A stretch of DNA of 5,101 nt from an uncultured Caulobacteraceae bacterium (GTDB taxonomy: Bacteria > Pseudomonadota > Alphaproteobacteria > Caulobacterales > Caulobacteraceae): NCBI GenBank assembly GCA_903884915.1, contig CAISGS010000093.1, positions 1-5,101 on the forward strand, written 5' to 3'. This document shows positions 1 to 5,101 of this stretch, in pieces; the first letter of the stretch is position 1, and the number at the start of each line of letters is the position of its first letter. The notes below the pieces were generated by a model. The model was not told where the DNA came from, did no database searches, and saw only the letters and a program-made list of their open reading frames with translations. A program made the translations under genes and the position numbers.

Positions 1-1154
1 GGGACATGTTTGAGCGCGGCGGCATGGACAACCACCTGTGGCCGTTCGCGGGCGAACAGTTCGCTCAAGCGGCCCTGATCGCGCACATCGCCAAGTTCGA
101 CGCTCCACGGCACCTCGATGCCCGATTCGGTCAACTCGCGATCGATGGCGTAAAGATTATATTCCGAGGCATCGAATAGGATGACCCGCTCTGGCCCATA
201 GTTGAGAATTTGCCGGGTCAACTCTGACCCAATGGTTCCGCCCGCTCCGGTCACCAAGACCCGCTTGCCCGCCACCAGATCGAGGGCCCGGATCGGATCG
301 AGCACACGCGGGGGGCGACCCAGAAGGTCGGCGGCCTGAACCGGGGCAAGCGCGGCGGCTCCGCCGACTATCGATCGTGCCCTCGCCACCCGAACCCCGG
401 CCTCACCCGCCGCCGCCACGACCTGTTCGAGCAAGGCCCGGCTGGGCCTTGGATCGACAACGACGACCTGAGGCCGCTGGACATTGCGCTCTGACAGACC
501 GCGCAGAATAAGGGTCAATCGGCCAACTGATCCCAGAACTGGACGACCATCAATAGTGCGACCGGCACCTCGGTTGTCGGGGGTAACGAGACCGGCAATA
601 CGCATCGGCAGCGCCGCACGACGGTTCTCTCGCAGAAAATCTGCCGCATCCTGTTCAGTGCCCACCAGAACCATAGCCGGGGCCGAGCGGTCTTCTAGCG
701 AGAGGGCTGCACGGACATCTCCGCTGGCCAAGCCACTGGCCAAGACCCGCCCCAAACTCATGAACAGGACGGTCAAACCGATCACCAGAACCGGTGCGGA
801 GCGCGGAAAATCAACCAGCCTATTGAGTAGAAACAGCAGGGGCAGGACCAAGACACTGGTCGCGGCTGCAGCCTGGGCGATGCGCCAAATGTCATTCAGG
901 GCCGTGAACCGCCAAACCCCCCGATGGAGCTTGAAAAAGGGAAAGACAAAGGCGGCAACCAGAGCAAAGGCGAGCGTCGATTCCCAGATCATGCCATAGG
1001 GCGTGGCCTTGGTCTCAAACCGATAGCGGCCCAATAGAACCACCGCCATCGCTGCCGCTGCCATCAGCAGATCATGGATATAGATCAGCAGAGCAATATG
1101 GCGGACGGACCAAAGGGGGATCTTTTGAAAGGGATCTCGCGGTGCCTCACTCAT
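1..1154 (-). CDS. FlaA1/CapD-type membrane-anchored nucleotide-sugar dehydratase/epimerase (3' end beyond window)
   Basis: Translating the reverse strand from the ATG at 1154-1152 gives 384 codons open to the left edge; the family is usually about 600-650 residues, so roughly the C-terminal 40% is missing. Residues about 17-42, 57-75, 92-113 and 119-137 are hydrophobic and look like the four N-terminal membrane helices of the WbpM/CapD/PglF-like family. Residues about 158-270 fit the Rossmann-like domain that follows (MVLVGTEQDA, later VVVVDP). The extended SDR catalytic domain begins near 285 with an NAD(P)-binding GAGGTIG at 303-309, an Asp at 328 (ILFDAS), GDVRD at 355-359 and HAAALKHV at 377-384. 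The catalytic Tyr/Met-xxx-Lys region is outside the window. Family members dehydrate or epimerise UDP-GlcNAc-type sugars for capsule, O-antigen or glycoprotein glycans at the inner membrane. The ATGA overlap with the upstream heparinase-like gene and a GGAG 8 nt before the ATG support this start. The family call is firm; the exact reaction is unknown. Confidence 0.93.
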   Translation of the reverse strand, partial: MSEAPRDPFQKIPLWSVRHIALLIYIHDLLMAAAAMAVVLLGRYRFETKATPYGMIWESTLAFALVAAFVFPFFKLHRGVWRFTALNDIWRIAQAAAATSVLVLPLLFLLNRLVDFPRSAPVLVIGLTVLFMSLGRVLASGLASGDVRAALSLEDRSAPAMVLVGTEQDAADFLRENRRAALPMRIAGLVTPDNRGAGRTIDGRPVLGSVGRLTLILRGLSERNVQRPQVVVVDPRPSRALLEQVVAAAGEAGVRVARARSIVGGAAALAPVQAADLLGRPPRVLDPIRALDLVAGKRVLVTGAGGTIGSELTRQILNYGPERVILFDASEYNLYAIDRELTESGIEVPWSVELGDVRDQGRLSELFARERPQVVVHAAALKHV

Positions 1155-2878
1155 ATTGAGGGCTCCGCCGCCGCCAATTTCCAGCGAATGCGCGTGCGGC
1201 CTTGGCGGGTCAGTGGACTGTGGAGAACAACCTTCATACAGCGCCTCGGCCGTCCGTCGAGAAAGTGAAAACTCGGCTCGATGGTCACACTGGCCGCGTC
1301 ATTGCGCAACCACCAGCCGCTATTGGATGGCCCCATCAGCAAGACACTACGCCGATCGCGGGCCAAGGTCGCACGGACCTGGGGGTGAAGGTGGAAATAG
1401 ACCCCCACCTCAACCTGCCGCGATGGGGAGCCGTCCGGCGCCAAAGGAAAGACGTCCTCGCCGCGCATCTCATCAAGGCGCGTATCCAGGAACAGCCGAC
1501 GCTCGTGGAACAGGCCATAGCTATGGACCCAGCCATCATGAACCGCCTCAAGCCAGACCCCGGCTTCGGTTTCGCTGCGGCTACAATCCACGCTCAAGGC
1601 GGCCCCATCGAGCCGAACCCCCAACCGATTGGCGGCGGCGCCCCTTAAGGGCCAACCGGCAGACCCCTCGCCCAGACAGGCGGTCGAGCCCCCGTCACTC
1701 AAGCGCCAAGCCTGACCCTGCGGCAGGCGCGGGCTCCAGCCACTGTTGGTAATGAGCCGTTCGCGGCCCGTGAGCACTTCGATGGCCAAGGGCTGGGCCG
1801 TGGCGGTCTGGCTCATGGCATCGCGCGCTGGCGCACCGACATCCATCATGACCGTCAAGGTCCGACCGGACATGCGCTGGTAGCCCGAGTGCAGCGCCTG
1901 CTGAGGCTCGCGCGCCTTTGGATCACGGTCCTCATGGGCCCGAGCAGCCGCCACATAGTCTGGATGGCTTTCTTCACCGCCTTGGAAACAGGCGAGACGA
2001 CCGTCTGGCAAGGTGAAGAAGCGAACCGCCGCTGTGAGCCGATCAATGGCTCTGGATATTTCGACCGGCGCTGCCAAGCCGCGCTGCGACAGGGCGTCAT
2101 CAAGGGTCAGGAGGTCATAGAGCAGTTCCAAGGTGGATTCTGGCGAGCGGTTGATATGCCCTCCGTCAGTCAAGACCCTCTTGGGCAAAAGGGTCGTCAG
2201 GATCGACAGGCCCTTGGCCATTAATCGGTCACCGGCAGGGCCGCTCAGGGCCGTTCCCGCGATGGCGGCGGCGGCGGCGCGCTCTGCCGCTCTCGGGTCA
2301 CTTTGAGGCAGGCACAGAAGGTGACGGGCTTGGCGCGCCACACTGTTGCACAGGGCGAGGGTCTCAAGTTCCGAGGCCACACCGGCCAGATATCTAAGGT
2401 GACAGGCAAGGTTAAAGACCCGCCGATCAAGAACATCGCCGCCCCATGAGAAACTGTTCCAAAGACCATAGGCGCGTCGCCAATCCAGGCACAGCTGCAG
2501 GCTATAGTCCAATCCGACGGGGCGCTCTTCCATAAGCGCATTGAGCCAAGAGAAGCGATGAAGCTCGACCGCAAAGGATCGACTAGGGCAGGGCTTATCC
2601 CAAGGATCGCCGCCGGGCCCGACCGAGAGGGTTTCTCCGGCTAGGACAAACCGGCCTTCAAGTAAGGCCTCGGCCATGCCATTGCGCGGCGGACGCAGAT
2701 CGCGCGGTGCGGCCGCGACGCCCTGAACCTTTGGCCCACCCAGACCCCAAAGATGGAACGGCGTGCCGTACCAGTCAGAACTGACCAGATCGACGGCGGT
2801 CTGCGCCACCATCTGGAGCAGAATCTTTACAGGCCGCGGCTTGGCGGTCTTGGGGCGACGGGTTGGCAGAAGAGCCAC
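1151..2878 (-). CDS. Heparinase II/III family protein (alphaproteobacterial type)
   Basis: The 575-residue product has the family's two-part layout. An N-terminal alpha/alpha-toroid-like helical region (about 70-325) carries ALLEGRFVLAG (71-81), FSWLNALM (109-116), DGGHINRSPE (238-247) and a DGRLACFQGG segment (292-301). A C-terminal beta-sandwich (about 330-570) carries GYQRMSGRT (332-340), DVGAP (346-350), LEAVHDGW (443-450), GEDVF (473-477), YFHLHPQV (494-501) and a closing IRWKL. Relatives are polysaccharide lyases cleaving uronic-acid glycans, but most alphaproteobacterial members have no demonstrated substrate. No signal peptide is seen, so cytoplasmic location is likely. The start is a GTG 13 nt after the rpe stop with only a weak GAG upstream; an ATG at codon 23 (2812) is an alternative, leaving out a basic N-terminal stretch. 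The 3' end overlaps the FlaA1-type gene by ATGA. Two histidine-containing motifs usual in the sandwich look altered (see findings), so lyase activity is uncertain. Confidence 0.88.
   Translation of the reverse strand: MALLPTRRPKTAKPRPVKILLQMVAQTAVDLVSSDWYGTPFHLWGLGGPKVQGVAAAPRDLRPPRNGMAEALLEGRFVLAGETLSVGPGGDPWDKPCPSRSFAVELHRFSWLNALMEERPVGLDYSLQLCLDWRRAYGLWNSFSWGGDVLDRRVFNLACHLRYLAGVASELETLALCNSVARQARHLLCLPQSDPRAAERAAAAAIAGTALSGPAGDRLMAKGLSILTTLLPKRVLTDGGHINRSPESTLELLYDLLTLDDALSQRGLAAPVEISRAIDRLTAAVRFFTLPDGRLACFQGGEESHPDYVAAARAHEDRDPKAREPQQALHSGYQRMSGRTLTVMMDVGAPARDAMSQTATAQPLAIEVLTGRERLITNSGWSPRLPQGQAWRLSDGGSTACLGEGSAGWPLRGAAANRLGVRLDGAALSVDCSRSETEAGVWLEAVHDGWVHSYGLFHERRLFLDTRLDEMRGEDVFPLAPDGSPSRQVEVGVYFHLHPQVRATLARDRRSVLLMGPSNSGWWLRNDAASVTIEPSFHFLDGRPRRCMKVVLHSPLTRQGRTRIRWKLAAAEPSI
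1163..1166 (-). promoter_or_regulatory. Shine-Dalgarno GGAG for the FlaA1-type gene
   Basis: The reverse strand reads GGAG 8 nt before the ATG at 1154. The site lies inside the last codons of the heparinase-like gene. Together with the ATGA overlap, it fixes the start and suggests reinitiation by ribosomes ending the upstream gene. Confidence 0.6.
2264..2279. repeat. (GGC)5 triplet run inside the heparinase-like gene
   Basis: Five GGC units plus one G on the + strand encode part of an alanine run (residues about 201-205) on the reverse strand. Unit changes would alter alanine number without shifting the frame. Confidence 0.7.
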
Positions 2879-2891
2879 AGCCGGGCCGGTC

Positions 2892-3557
2892 TCAGACGCC
2901 CCTTAGGGCGCGAATATTGTCGGCATAGGCCGAAGGCCCGCCCCGGAAGACGGCAGAACCGGCAACAAGGGCCGTGGCCCCCGCCGCGATACAAAGGGGC
3001 GCTGTTTGCGGGGTCACGCCGCCATCCACTTCAAGGGGAATGTCGCGGCCCGTCGCATCAATCATGGCCCGCAGACGCTCAATCTTCTTCAGTTGCGAAG
3101 TCATGAAGCTCTGACCGCCAAAGCCTGGATTGATCGACATGACCAAAATCAAATCGACCTCATCCATCATCCACTCAATGGTTTCTGGCGGGGTTGAGGG
3201 ATTAAAGACCACGCCCGCCTTCGCGCCCAACTGACGAATACGCTTGAGGGTGCGGTTCAGGTGCGGCCCCGATTCGGGGTGGACACTGATGATATCGGCC
3301 CCCGCCTCGCGAAAGGCTTCCAGATAGGGGTCCGCCGGCGCGATCATCAGATGCACGTCAAACGGGATTTTGACATGCGGACGCAAGGCTTTGACAATAT
3401 CTGGGCCAAGCGTGATGTTCGGCACGAAATGGCCGTCCATGACGTCAATATGCAGCCAATCGGCGCCTGCAGCCTCGATGGCGCGCGCCTCTTCGCCCAG
3501 CTTTGCAAAATCAGAAGCCAGCAGAGACGGGGCGATGATGGGACGGATCTGTGTCAT
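2892..3557 (-). CDS. rpe: Ribulose-phosphate 3-epimerase
   Basis: The enzyme interconverts D-ribulose 5-phosphate and D-xylulose 5-phosphate in the cytosolic pentose phosphate pathway. The 221-residue product is full length for this TIM-barrel family. The signatures appear in order: IAPSLLASDF (8-17), HIDVMDGHFVPN (36-47), PFDVHLMI (65-72), GVVFNPSTP (115-123), MSINPGFGGQSF (140-151), EVDGG (176-180) and a phosphate-binding LVAGSAVF near 202. The expected metal ligands and catalytic residues are present: His36, Asp38, His69 and Asp178, where the two Asp act as acid/base. The ATG at 3557 places the N-terminus at the usual distance from the first strand; its Shine-Dalgarno is poor. It is the first gene of the leftward unit, with a candidate promoter upstream, and its stop lies 13 nt before the heparinase-like start. 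An allulose-6-phosphate epimerase is a less likely reading of the same fold. Confidence 0.97.
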   Translation of the reverse strand: MTQIRPIIAPSLLASDFAKLGEEARAIEAAGADWLHIDVMDGHFVPNITLGPDIVKALRPHVKIPFDVHLMIAPADPYLEAFREAGADIISVHPESGPHLNRTLKRIRQLGAKAGVVFNPSTPPETIEWMMDEVDLILVMSINPGFGGQSFMTSQLKKIERLRAMIDATGRDIPLEVDGGVTPQTAPLCIAAGATALVAGSAVFRGGPSAYADNIRALRGV

Positions 3558-3617
3558 GGATAGGACTTAGCCCCGCTGGCCTTGTCCGCGCAAGCAAACA
3601 AGGGTTAAAACCGGTCC

Positions 3618-3648
3618 ATTAGGTGGCCGTAAGCGCGCGCACCGTCAA
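3618..3648 (-). promoter_or_regulatory. Candidate promoter for the rpe leftward unit
   Basis: The reverse strand has TTGACG (3643-3648), a match to the alphaproteobacterial housekeeping -35, followed after 19 nt by CCTAAT (3618-3623), a 4-of-6 match to TATAAT. It would give a leader of roughly 55 nt for rpe. The spacer is longer than the optimal 17 nt, so this is a candidate only. Confidence 0.35.
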
Positions 3649-3657
3649 TTCTAGGGC

Positions 3658-3661
3658 AAGG
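3658..3661 (+). promoter_or_regulatory. Shine-Dalgarno AAGG for the HAD hydrolase gene
   Basis: AAGG lies 7 nt before the ATG at 3669 and supports that start, which places the nucleophile motif at the normal distance from the N-terminus. Confidence 0.55.
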
Positions 3662-3668
3662 TAAGACC

Positions 3669-4322
3669 ATGATCGAAGCGGTGATTTGGGACTTCGGCGG
3701 TGTTTTCACAACCTCGCCCTTCGAGGCCTTTAATCGGTATGAGACCCAGCGCGGCCTGCCGTTGGACTTTATCCGCACCGTCAATTCGACCAATCCCGAC
3801 ACCAATGCCTGGGCCCTGTTCGAACGGTCAGAGATCAATGCCACGGCCTTTGACGTCATGTTCGCCAAGGAGGCGGAGGCTCTGGGTCAAGCGGTGCGCG
3901 GCGCCGATGTTCTGCCGCTTCTGTCGGGCGATGTCCGCCCGGCCGTGGTCAAGGCGCTGATGCTCTGCAAGGCTCAGTTCAAGGTAGGCTGCATCACCAA
4001 CAATGTCTCGGCGGGCGAAGGGGCGGGTATGGCCTCGACCGCCGAGAAGGCCCGCACGGTCGCGGGCATCATGACCCAGTTCGACGCGGTGATCGAAAGC
4101 TCCAAGGCCGGGGTCCGCAAGCCTGACCCCCGCATCTATCAGATGATGTGCGCGCAGTTGGACGTGGCCCCTTCGGCCTGCGTCTATCTCGACGATCTGG
4201 GTGTTAATTGTAAGCCTGCCGCCGCCTTGGGTATGAAGGCGATCAAGGTCTCGAACGAGGGCCAACTTCTGCGCGACCTTTCCGCCATTGTCGGCCTGAC
4301 CTTTGAGGGTGCAGCCGCTTGA
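3669..4322 (+). CDS. HAD superfamily hydrolase, subfamily IA (variant 3-like)
   Basis: The 217-residue product carries the four HAD motifs. Motif I is WDFGGVF (7-13) with nucleophile Asp8, motif II is ITNN with Thr110, motif III is Lys151 in [11 protein letters not shown] (147-157), and motif IV is YLDDLGVN (173-180) with Asp175/Asp176. Helical residues about 15-100 form the C1 cap. The second Asp of the usual DxD is Gly10, as in the DxGG/DLGN-type branch that includes YihX-like phosphatases and the N-terminal domains of ACAD10 and soluble epoxide hydrolase. That branch suggests a cytosolic phosphatase acting on a small phosphate ester; the substrate cannot be read from the sequence. AAGG lies 7 nt before the ATG. 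The gene opens a rightward two-gene unit and its TGA overlaps the TTG start of phhB, so translational coupling is likely. A link to pterin metabolism rests on this neighbourhood alone. Confidence 0.9.
   Translation: MIEAVIWDFGGVFTTSPFEAFNRYETQRGLPLDFIRTVNSTNPDTNAWALFERSEINATAFDVMFAKEAEALGQAVRGADVLPLLSGDVRPAVVKALMLCKAQFKVGCITNNVSAGEGAGMASTAEKARTVAGIMTQFDAVIESSKAGVRKPDPRIYQMMCAQLDVAPSACVYLDDLGVNCKPAAALGMKAIKVSNEGQLLRDLSAIVGLTFEGAAA
4305..4308 (+). promoter_or_regulatory. Shine-Dalgarno GAGG supporting the TTG start of phhB
   Basis: GAGG lies 10 nt before the TTG at 4319, inside the end of the HAD gene. It supports initiation at this rare codon, which overlaps the HAD stop as TTGA. Confidence 0.45.
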
Positions 4323-4606
4323 CCCGGCCCAGCAAAATCGGAGCCGCCGCGGCGCTGAGCCAACTGACCGGCTGGCAAGGGGTCGAGGGCCGCGACGCCA
4401 TATCCAAGACCTTCCGGTTCGAGGATTTCAACGCCGCCTTTGGCTTTATGAGCCGGGTAGCGCTAGAGGCTGAAAAACGCGACCATCATCCCGAATGGTT
4501 CAATGTCTATAACCGTGTCGAGGTCGTACTTACCACCCACGACGCCGATGGGGTCAGCGCGCTGGATGTGGCCTTAGCGCAATTTATGGATGCCGTAGCA
4601 GGCTAG
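4319..4606 (+). CDS. phhB: Pterin-4a-carbinolamine dehydratase (4a-hydroxytetrahydrobiopterin dehydratase)
   Basis: The enzyme dehydrates 4a-hydroxytetrahydropterin, recycling the cofactor of phenylalanine hydroxylase-type enzymes in the cytosol. The 95-residue product is typical for this small single-domain PCD/DCoH family. It shows LSQLTGW (13-19), [13 protein letters not shown] (32-44), [10 protein letters not shown] (51-60), a [15 protein letters not shown] stretch (64-78) and a final helix. The active-site histidines expected from the family, His56, His57 and His74, are present. The best start is TTG at 4319, since the family needs the L-x-x-L-x-GW segment near residue 15 and no ATG precedes it in frame close by. 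The TTG overlaps the HAD stop codon, implying coupled translation. No phenylalanine hydroxylase gene is in view. Its TAG stop lies within a CTAG shared with the convergent gene. The symbol follows the common bacterial name for this family. Confidence 0.93.
   Translation: MTRPSKIGAAAALSQLTGWQGVEGRDAISKTFRFEDFNAAFGFMSRVALEAEKRDHHPEWFNVYNRVEVVLTTHDADGVSALDVALAQFMDAVAG
4603..4606. other. CTAG shared as stop codon by two convergent genes
   Basis: The palindrome CTAG supplies TAG to phhB (4604-4606, +) and TAG to the exported-protein gene (4603-4605, -). The genes therefore overlap tail to tail, with no room for a terminator between them. Confidence 0.9.
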
Positions 4607-5022
4607 TTAATAATGATTGTGCCCAACAGCAGTTTAGCGCCCTTCTGACCCACGACCCGGTCGGTTTCCTTCTGCAGCATCTGGGCAAGATAGTCTGCAT
4701 TTGGGATAGCGCCCGGGGGCAGCGCGACCATATGGCCCTGAACGATTTGCCCAAAGGCCGCTTGAAGCCGCGGGACGGAGGCGTCTGCCCGCTTTAACAG
4801 GTTGGGGTCCGTCACATAGAGGCCAACCTCCAAGGTCACCACCGTTCGCGCGCCCGAACTGCGCAATATATTGACGTTGAGGGCCCGCATCCGAACATAG
4901 GGCGTGCTGCCGCTGTTCTTTGCCGCACCGCCCCCCCCACTGGCCTGAGCCGGAACGGCCGATAGGATCGGTAGGGCCAAAAGCGCGATGAGAAAAACAA
5001 GATGTGCGCGGCGATTGAACAT
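4603..5022 (-). CDS. Small exported protein with FliL-like pattern, function unknown
   Basis: The 139-residue product begins with a signal peptide: basic NRR near the N-terminus, a hydrophobic core at about 8-22, and a likely signal peptidase I site AQA|S at 27/28. The twin Arg is not followed by a good Tat consensus. A low-complexity Gly/Ala/Ser linker (28-40) follows, then a compact domain of about 100 residues. It opens with [13 protein letters not shown], continues with [16 protein letters not shown] and ends with LLLGTIIIN. The strand-helix-strand order and the LEV-x-L-x-V-x-DP stretch recall the periplasmic domain of the flagellar stator protein FliL, and I recall similar short secreted proteins in Caulobacter relatives. 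FliL normally keeps a membrane anchor, whereas this protein looks cleaved and soluble in the periplasm. AAGGA stands 7 nt before the ATG. No flagellar gene is in the window, so a motility role is only a guess. An unusual G8 tract lies in the linker codons. Confidence 0.8.
   Translation of the reverse strand: MFNRRAHLVFLIALLALPILSAVPAQASGGGGAAKNSGSTPYVRMRALNVNILRSSGARTVVTLEVGLYVTDPNLLKRADASVPRLQAAFGQIVQGHMVALPPGAIPNADYLAQMLQKETDRVVGQKGAKLLLGTIIIN
4931..4938. repeat. C8/G8 homopolymer in coding sequence
   Basis: Eight consecutive C on the + strand read as G8 in the coding strand of the exported-protein gene, encoding glycines a few residues after the predicted signal peptide cleavage site. Loss of one G would shift the frame and meet a TGA at 4836-4838, removing the whole folded domain. 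Confidence 0.85.
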
Positions 5023-5029
5023 GGTCCAG

Positions 5030-5034
5030 TCCTT
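5030..5034 (-). promoter_or_regulatory. Shine-Dalgarno AAGGA for the exported-protein gene
   Basis: The reverse strand reads AAGGA 7 nt before the ATG at 5022, the clearest ribosome binding site in the window. It supports the start that gives the signal peptide. Confidence 0.65.
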
Positions 5035-5075
5035 GAGAGCGGGTCGTTTGGGCTATTTACAACCTTCTTACATTC

Positions 5076-5096
5076 GCCCCTAGAGCTTTCAGGGGC
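5076..5096. repeat. 6-bp perfect inverted repeat with 9-nt spacer
   Basis: GCCCCT (5076-5081) and AGGGGC (5091-5096) flank a 9-nt spacer. The repeat lies in the noncoding right edge, upstream of the exported-protein gene. No T tract follows on either strand, so an intrinsic terminator is unlikely. It could be an operator or a leader hairpin, or chance in GC-rich DNA. Confidence 0.4.
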
Positions 5097-5101
5097 ATGA
5101 C

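Larger units (their letters stand above)
3558..3668. other. Divergent intergenic region between rpe and the HAD gene
   Basis: These 111 nt separate two divergent units, so both promoters should lie here. Besides the leftward candidate at 3618-3648, the + strand has a weak TTGTCC (3582-3587), 17 nt, TTAAAA (3605-3610) arrangement that could serve the HAD gene. The -10 matches only 3 of 6 positions. I see no convincing operator or riboswitch structure. Confidence 0.6.

Noticed and set aside
484..999. 171-codon open frame on the + strand opposite the FlaA1-type gene
   Set aside because: It is Arg/Ser/Pro-rich with no recognisable motif, and it lies wholly opposite a gene with clear family signatures; it is an antisense shadow of GC-rich coding DNA.
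1156..1752. 198-codon open frame on the + strand opposite the heparinase-like gene
   Set aside because: It is low-complexity Pro/Arg-rich translation without family resemblance, overlapping another + frame (1202-1648) and a well-supported reverse-strand gene.
3604..3613. Short near-palindrome GGTTAAAACC in the intergenic region, considered as an operator
   Set aside because: It has only 4-bp arms with a 2-nt centre and no second copy nearby; this is within chance expectation.
3828..4265. 145-codon reverse-strand open frame opposite the HAD gene
   Set aside because: The His/Arg/Gly-rich composition is typical of the complement of a coding strand; the + strand frame holds all four HAD motifs.
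3669..4322. Gly10 in place of the second Asp of HAD motif I, considered as a sign of an inactive enzyme
   Set aside because: The DxGG/DLGN branch of HAD-IA normally lacks this Asp, and the other catalytic residues are intact.
5076..5096. Inverted repeat considered as an intrinsic terminator
   Set aside because: The stem is only 6 bp and no T run follows on either strand.
1..5101. Search for mobile elements, CRISPR arrays, tRNA/rRNA genes and defence-system genes
   Set aside because: No transposase or integrase motifs, regularly spaced repeats or RNA gene signatures were seen; almost all of the DNA is accounted for by six ordinary chromosomal genes.

Overview
The window is GC-rich, densely coding bacterial chromosome. 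Gene content and protein style point to an alphaproteobacterium, most likely from the Caulobacterales/Hyphomonadaceae area. The pointers are an rpe gene followed by an alphaproteobacterial-type heparinase II/III protein, and a small secreted protein of a kind I associate with Caulobacter relatives. The lineage is inferred from protein resemblance only; there is no rRNA or other marker here.

Layout. Positions 1-3557 hold a three-gene leftward unit, transcribed in the order rpe (ribulose-phosphate 3-epimerase), a heparinase II/III family protein, and a large membrane-anchored FlaA1/CapD-type nucleotide-sugar dehydratase/epimerase cut by the left edge. rpe and the heparinase gene are 13 nt apart. 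The heparinase and FlaA1-type genes overlap by the 4-nt ATGA, so they are probably translationally coupled. A 111-nt intergenic gap (3558-3668) separates this unit from a rightward two-gene unit. That unit encodes a HAD-superfamily hydrolase and pterin-4a-carbinolamine dehydratase (phhB), overlapping by TTGA, so phhB apparently starts at TTG. phhB converges on a leftward gene for a small exported protein with a FliL-like fold pattern, and the two genes share one CTAG tetranucleotide as their stop codons. The last 79 nt are noncoding; they contain a Shine-Dalgarno sequence for the exported-protein gene and a short inverted repeat.

How the genes fit together. Rpe belongs to the pentose phosphate pathway. 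The heparinase-like and FlaA1-like proteins both belong to polysaccharide metabolism (uronic-acid glycan breakdown, and UDP-sugar modification for surface glycans), and their tight coupling suggests a shared envelope or capsule role. phhB recycles the pterin cofactor of aromatic amino acid hydroxylases; the function of its HAD partner is unknown.

I see no mobile element, CRISPR array, tRNA, rRNA or obvious new system. The points most worth a second look are the G8 tract directly after the signal peptide of the small exported protein, the heparinase-like protein that lacks histidines expected in its family, and the coupling of that protein to a FlaA1-type enzyme.
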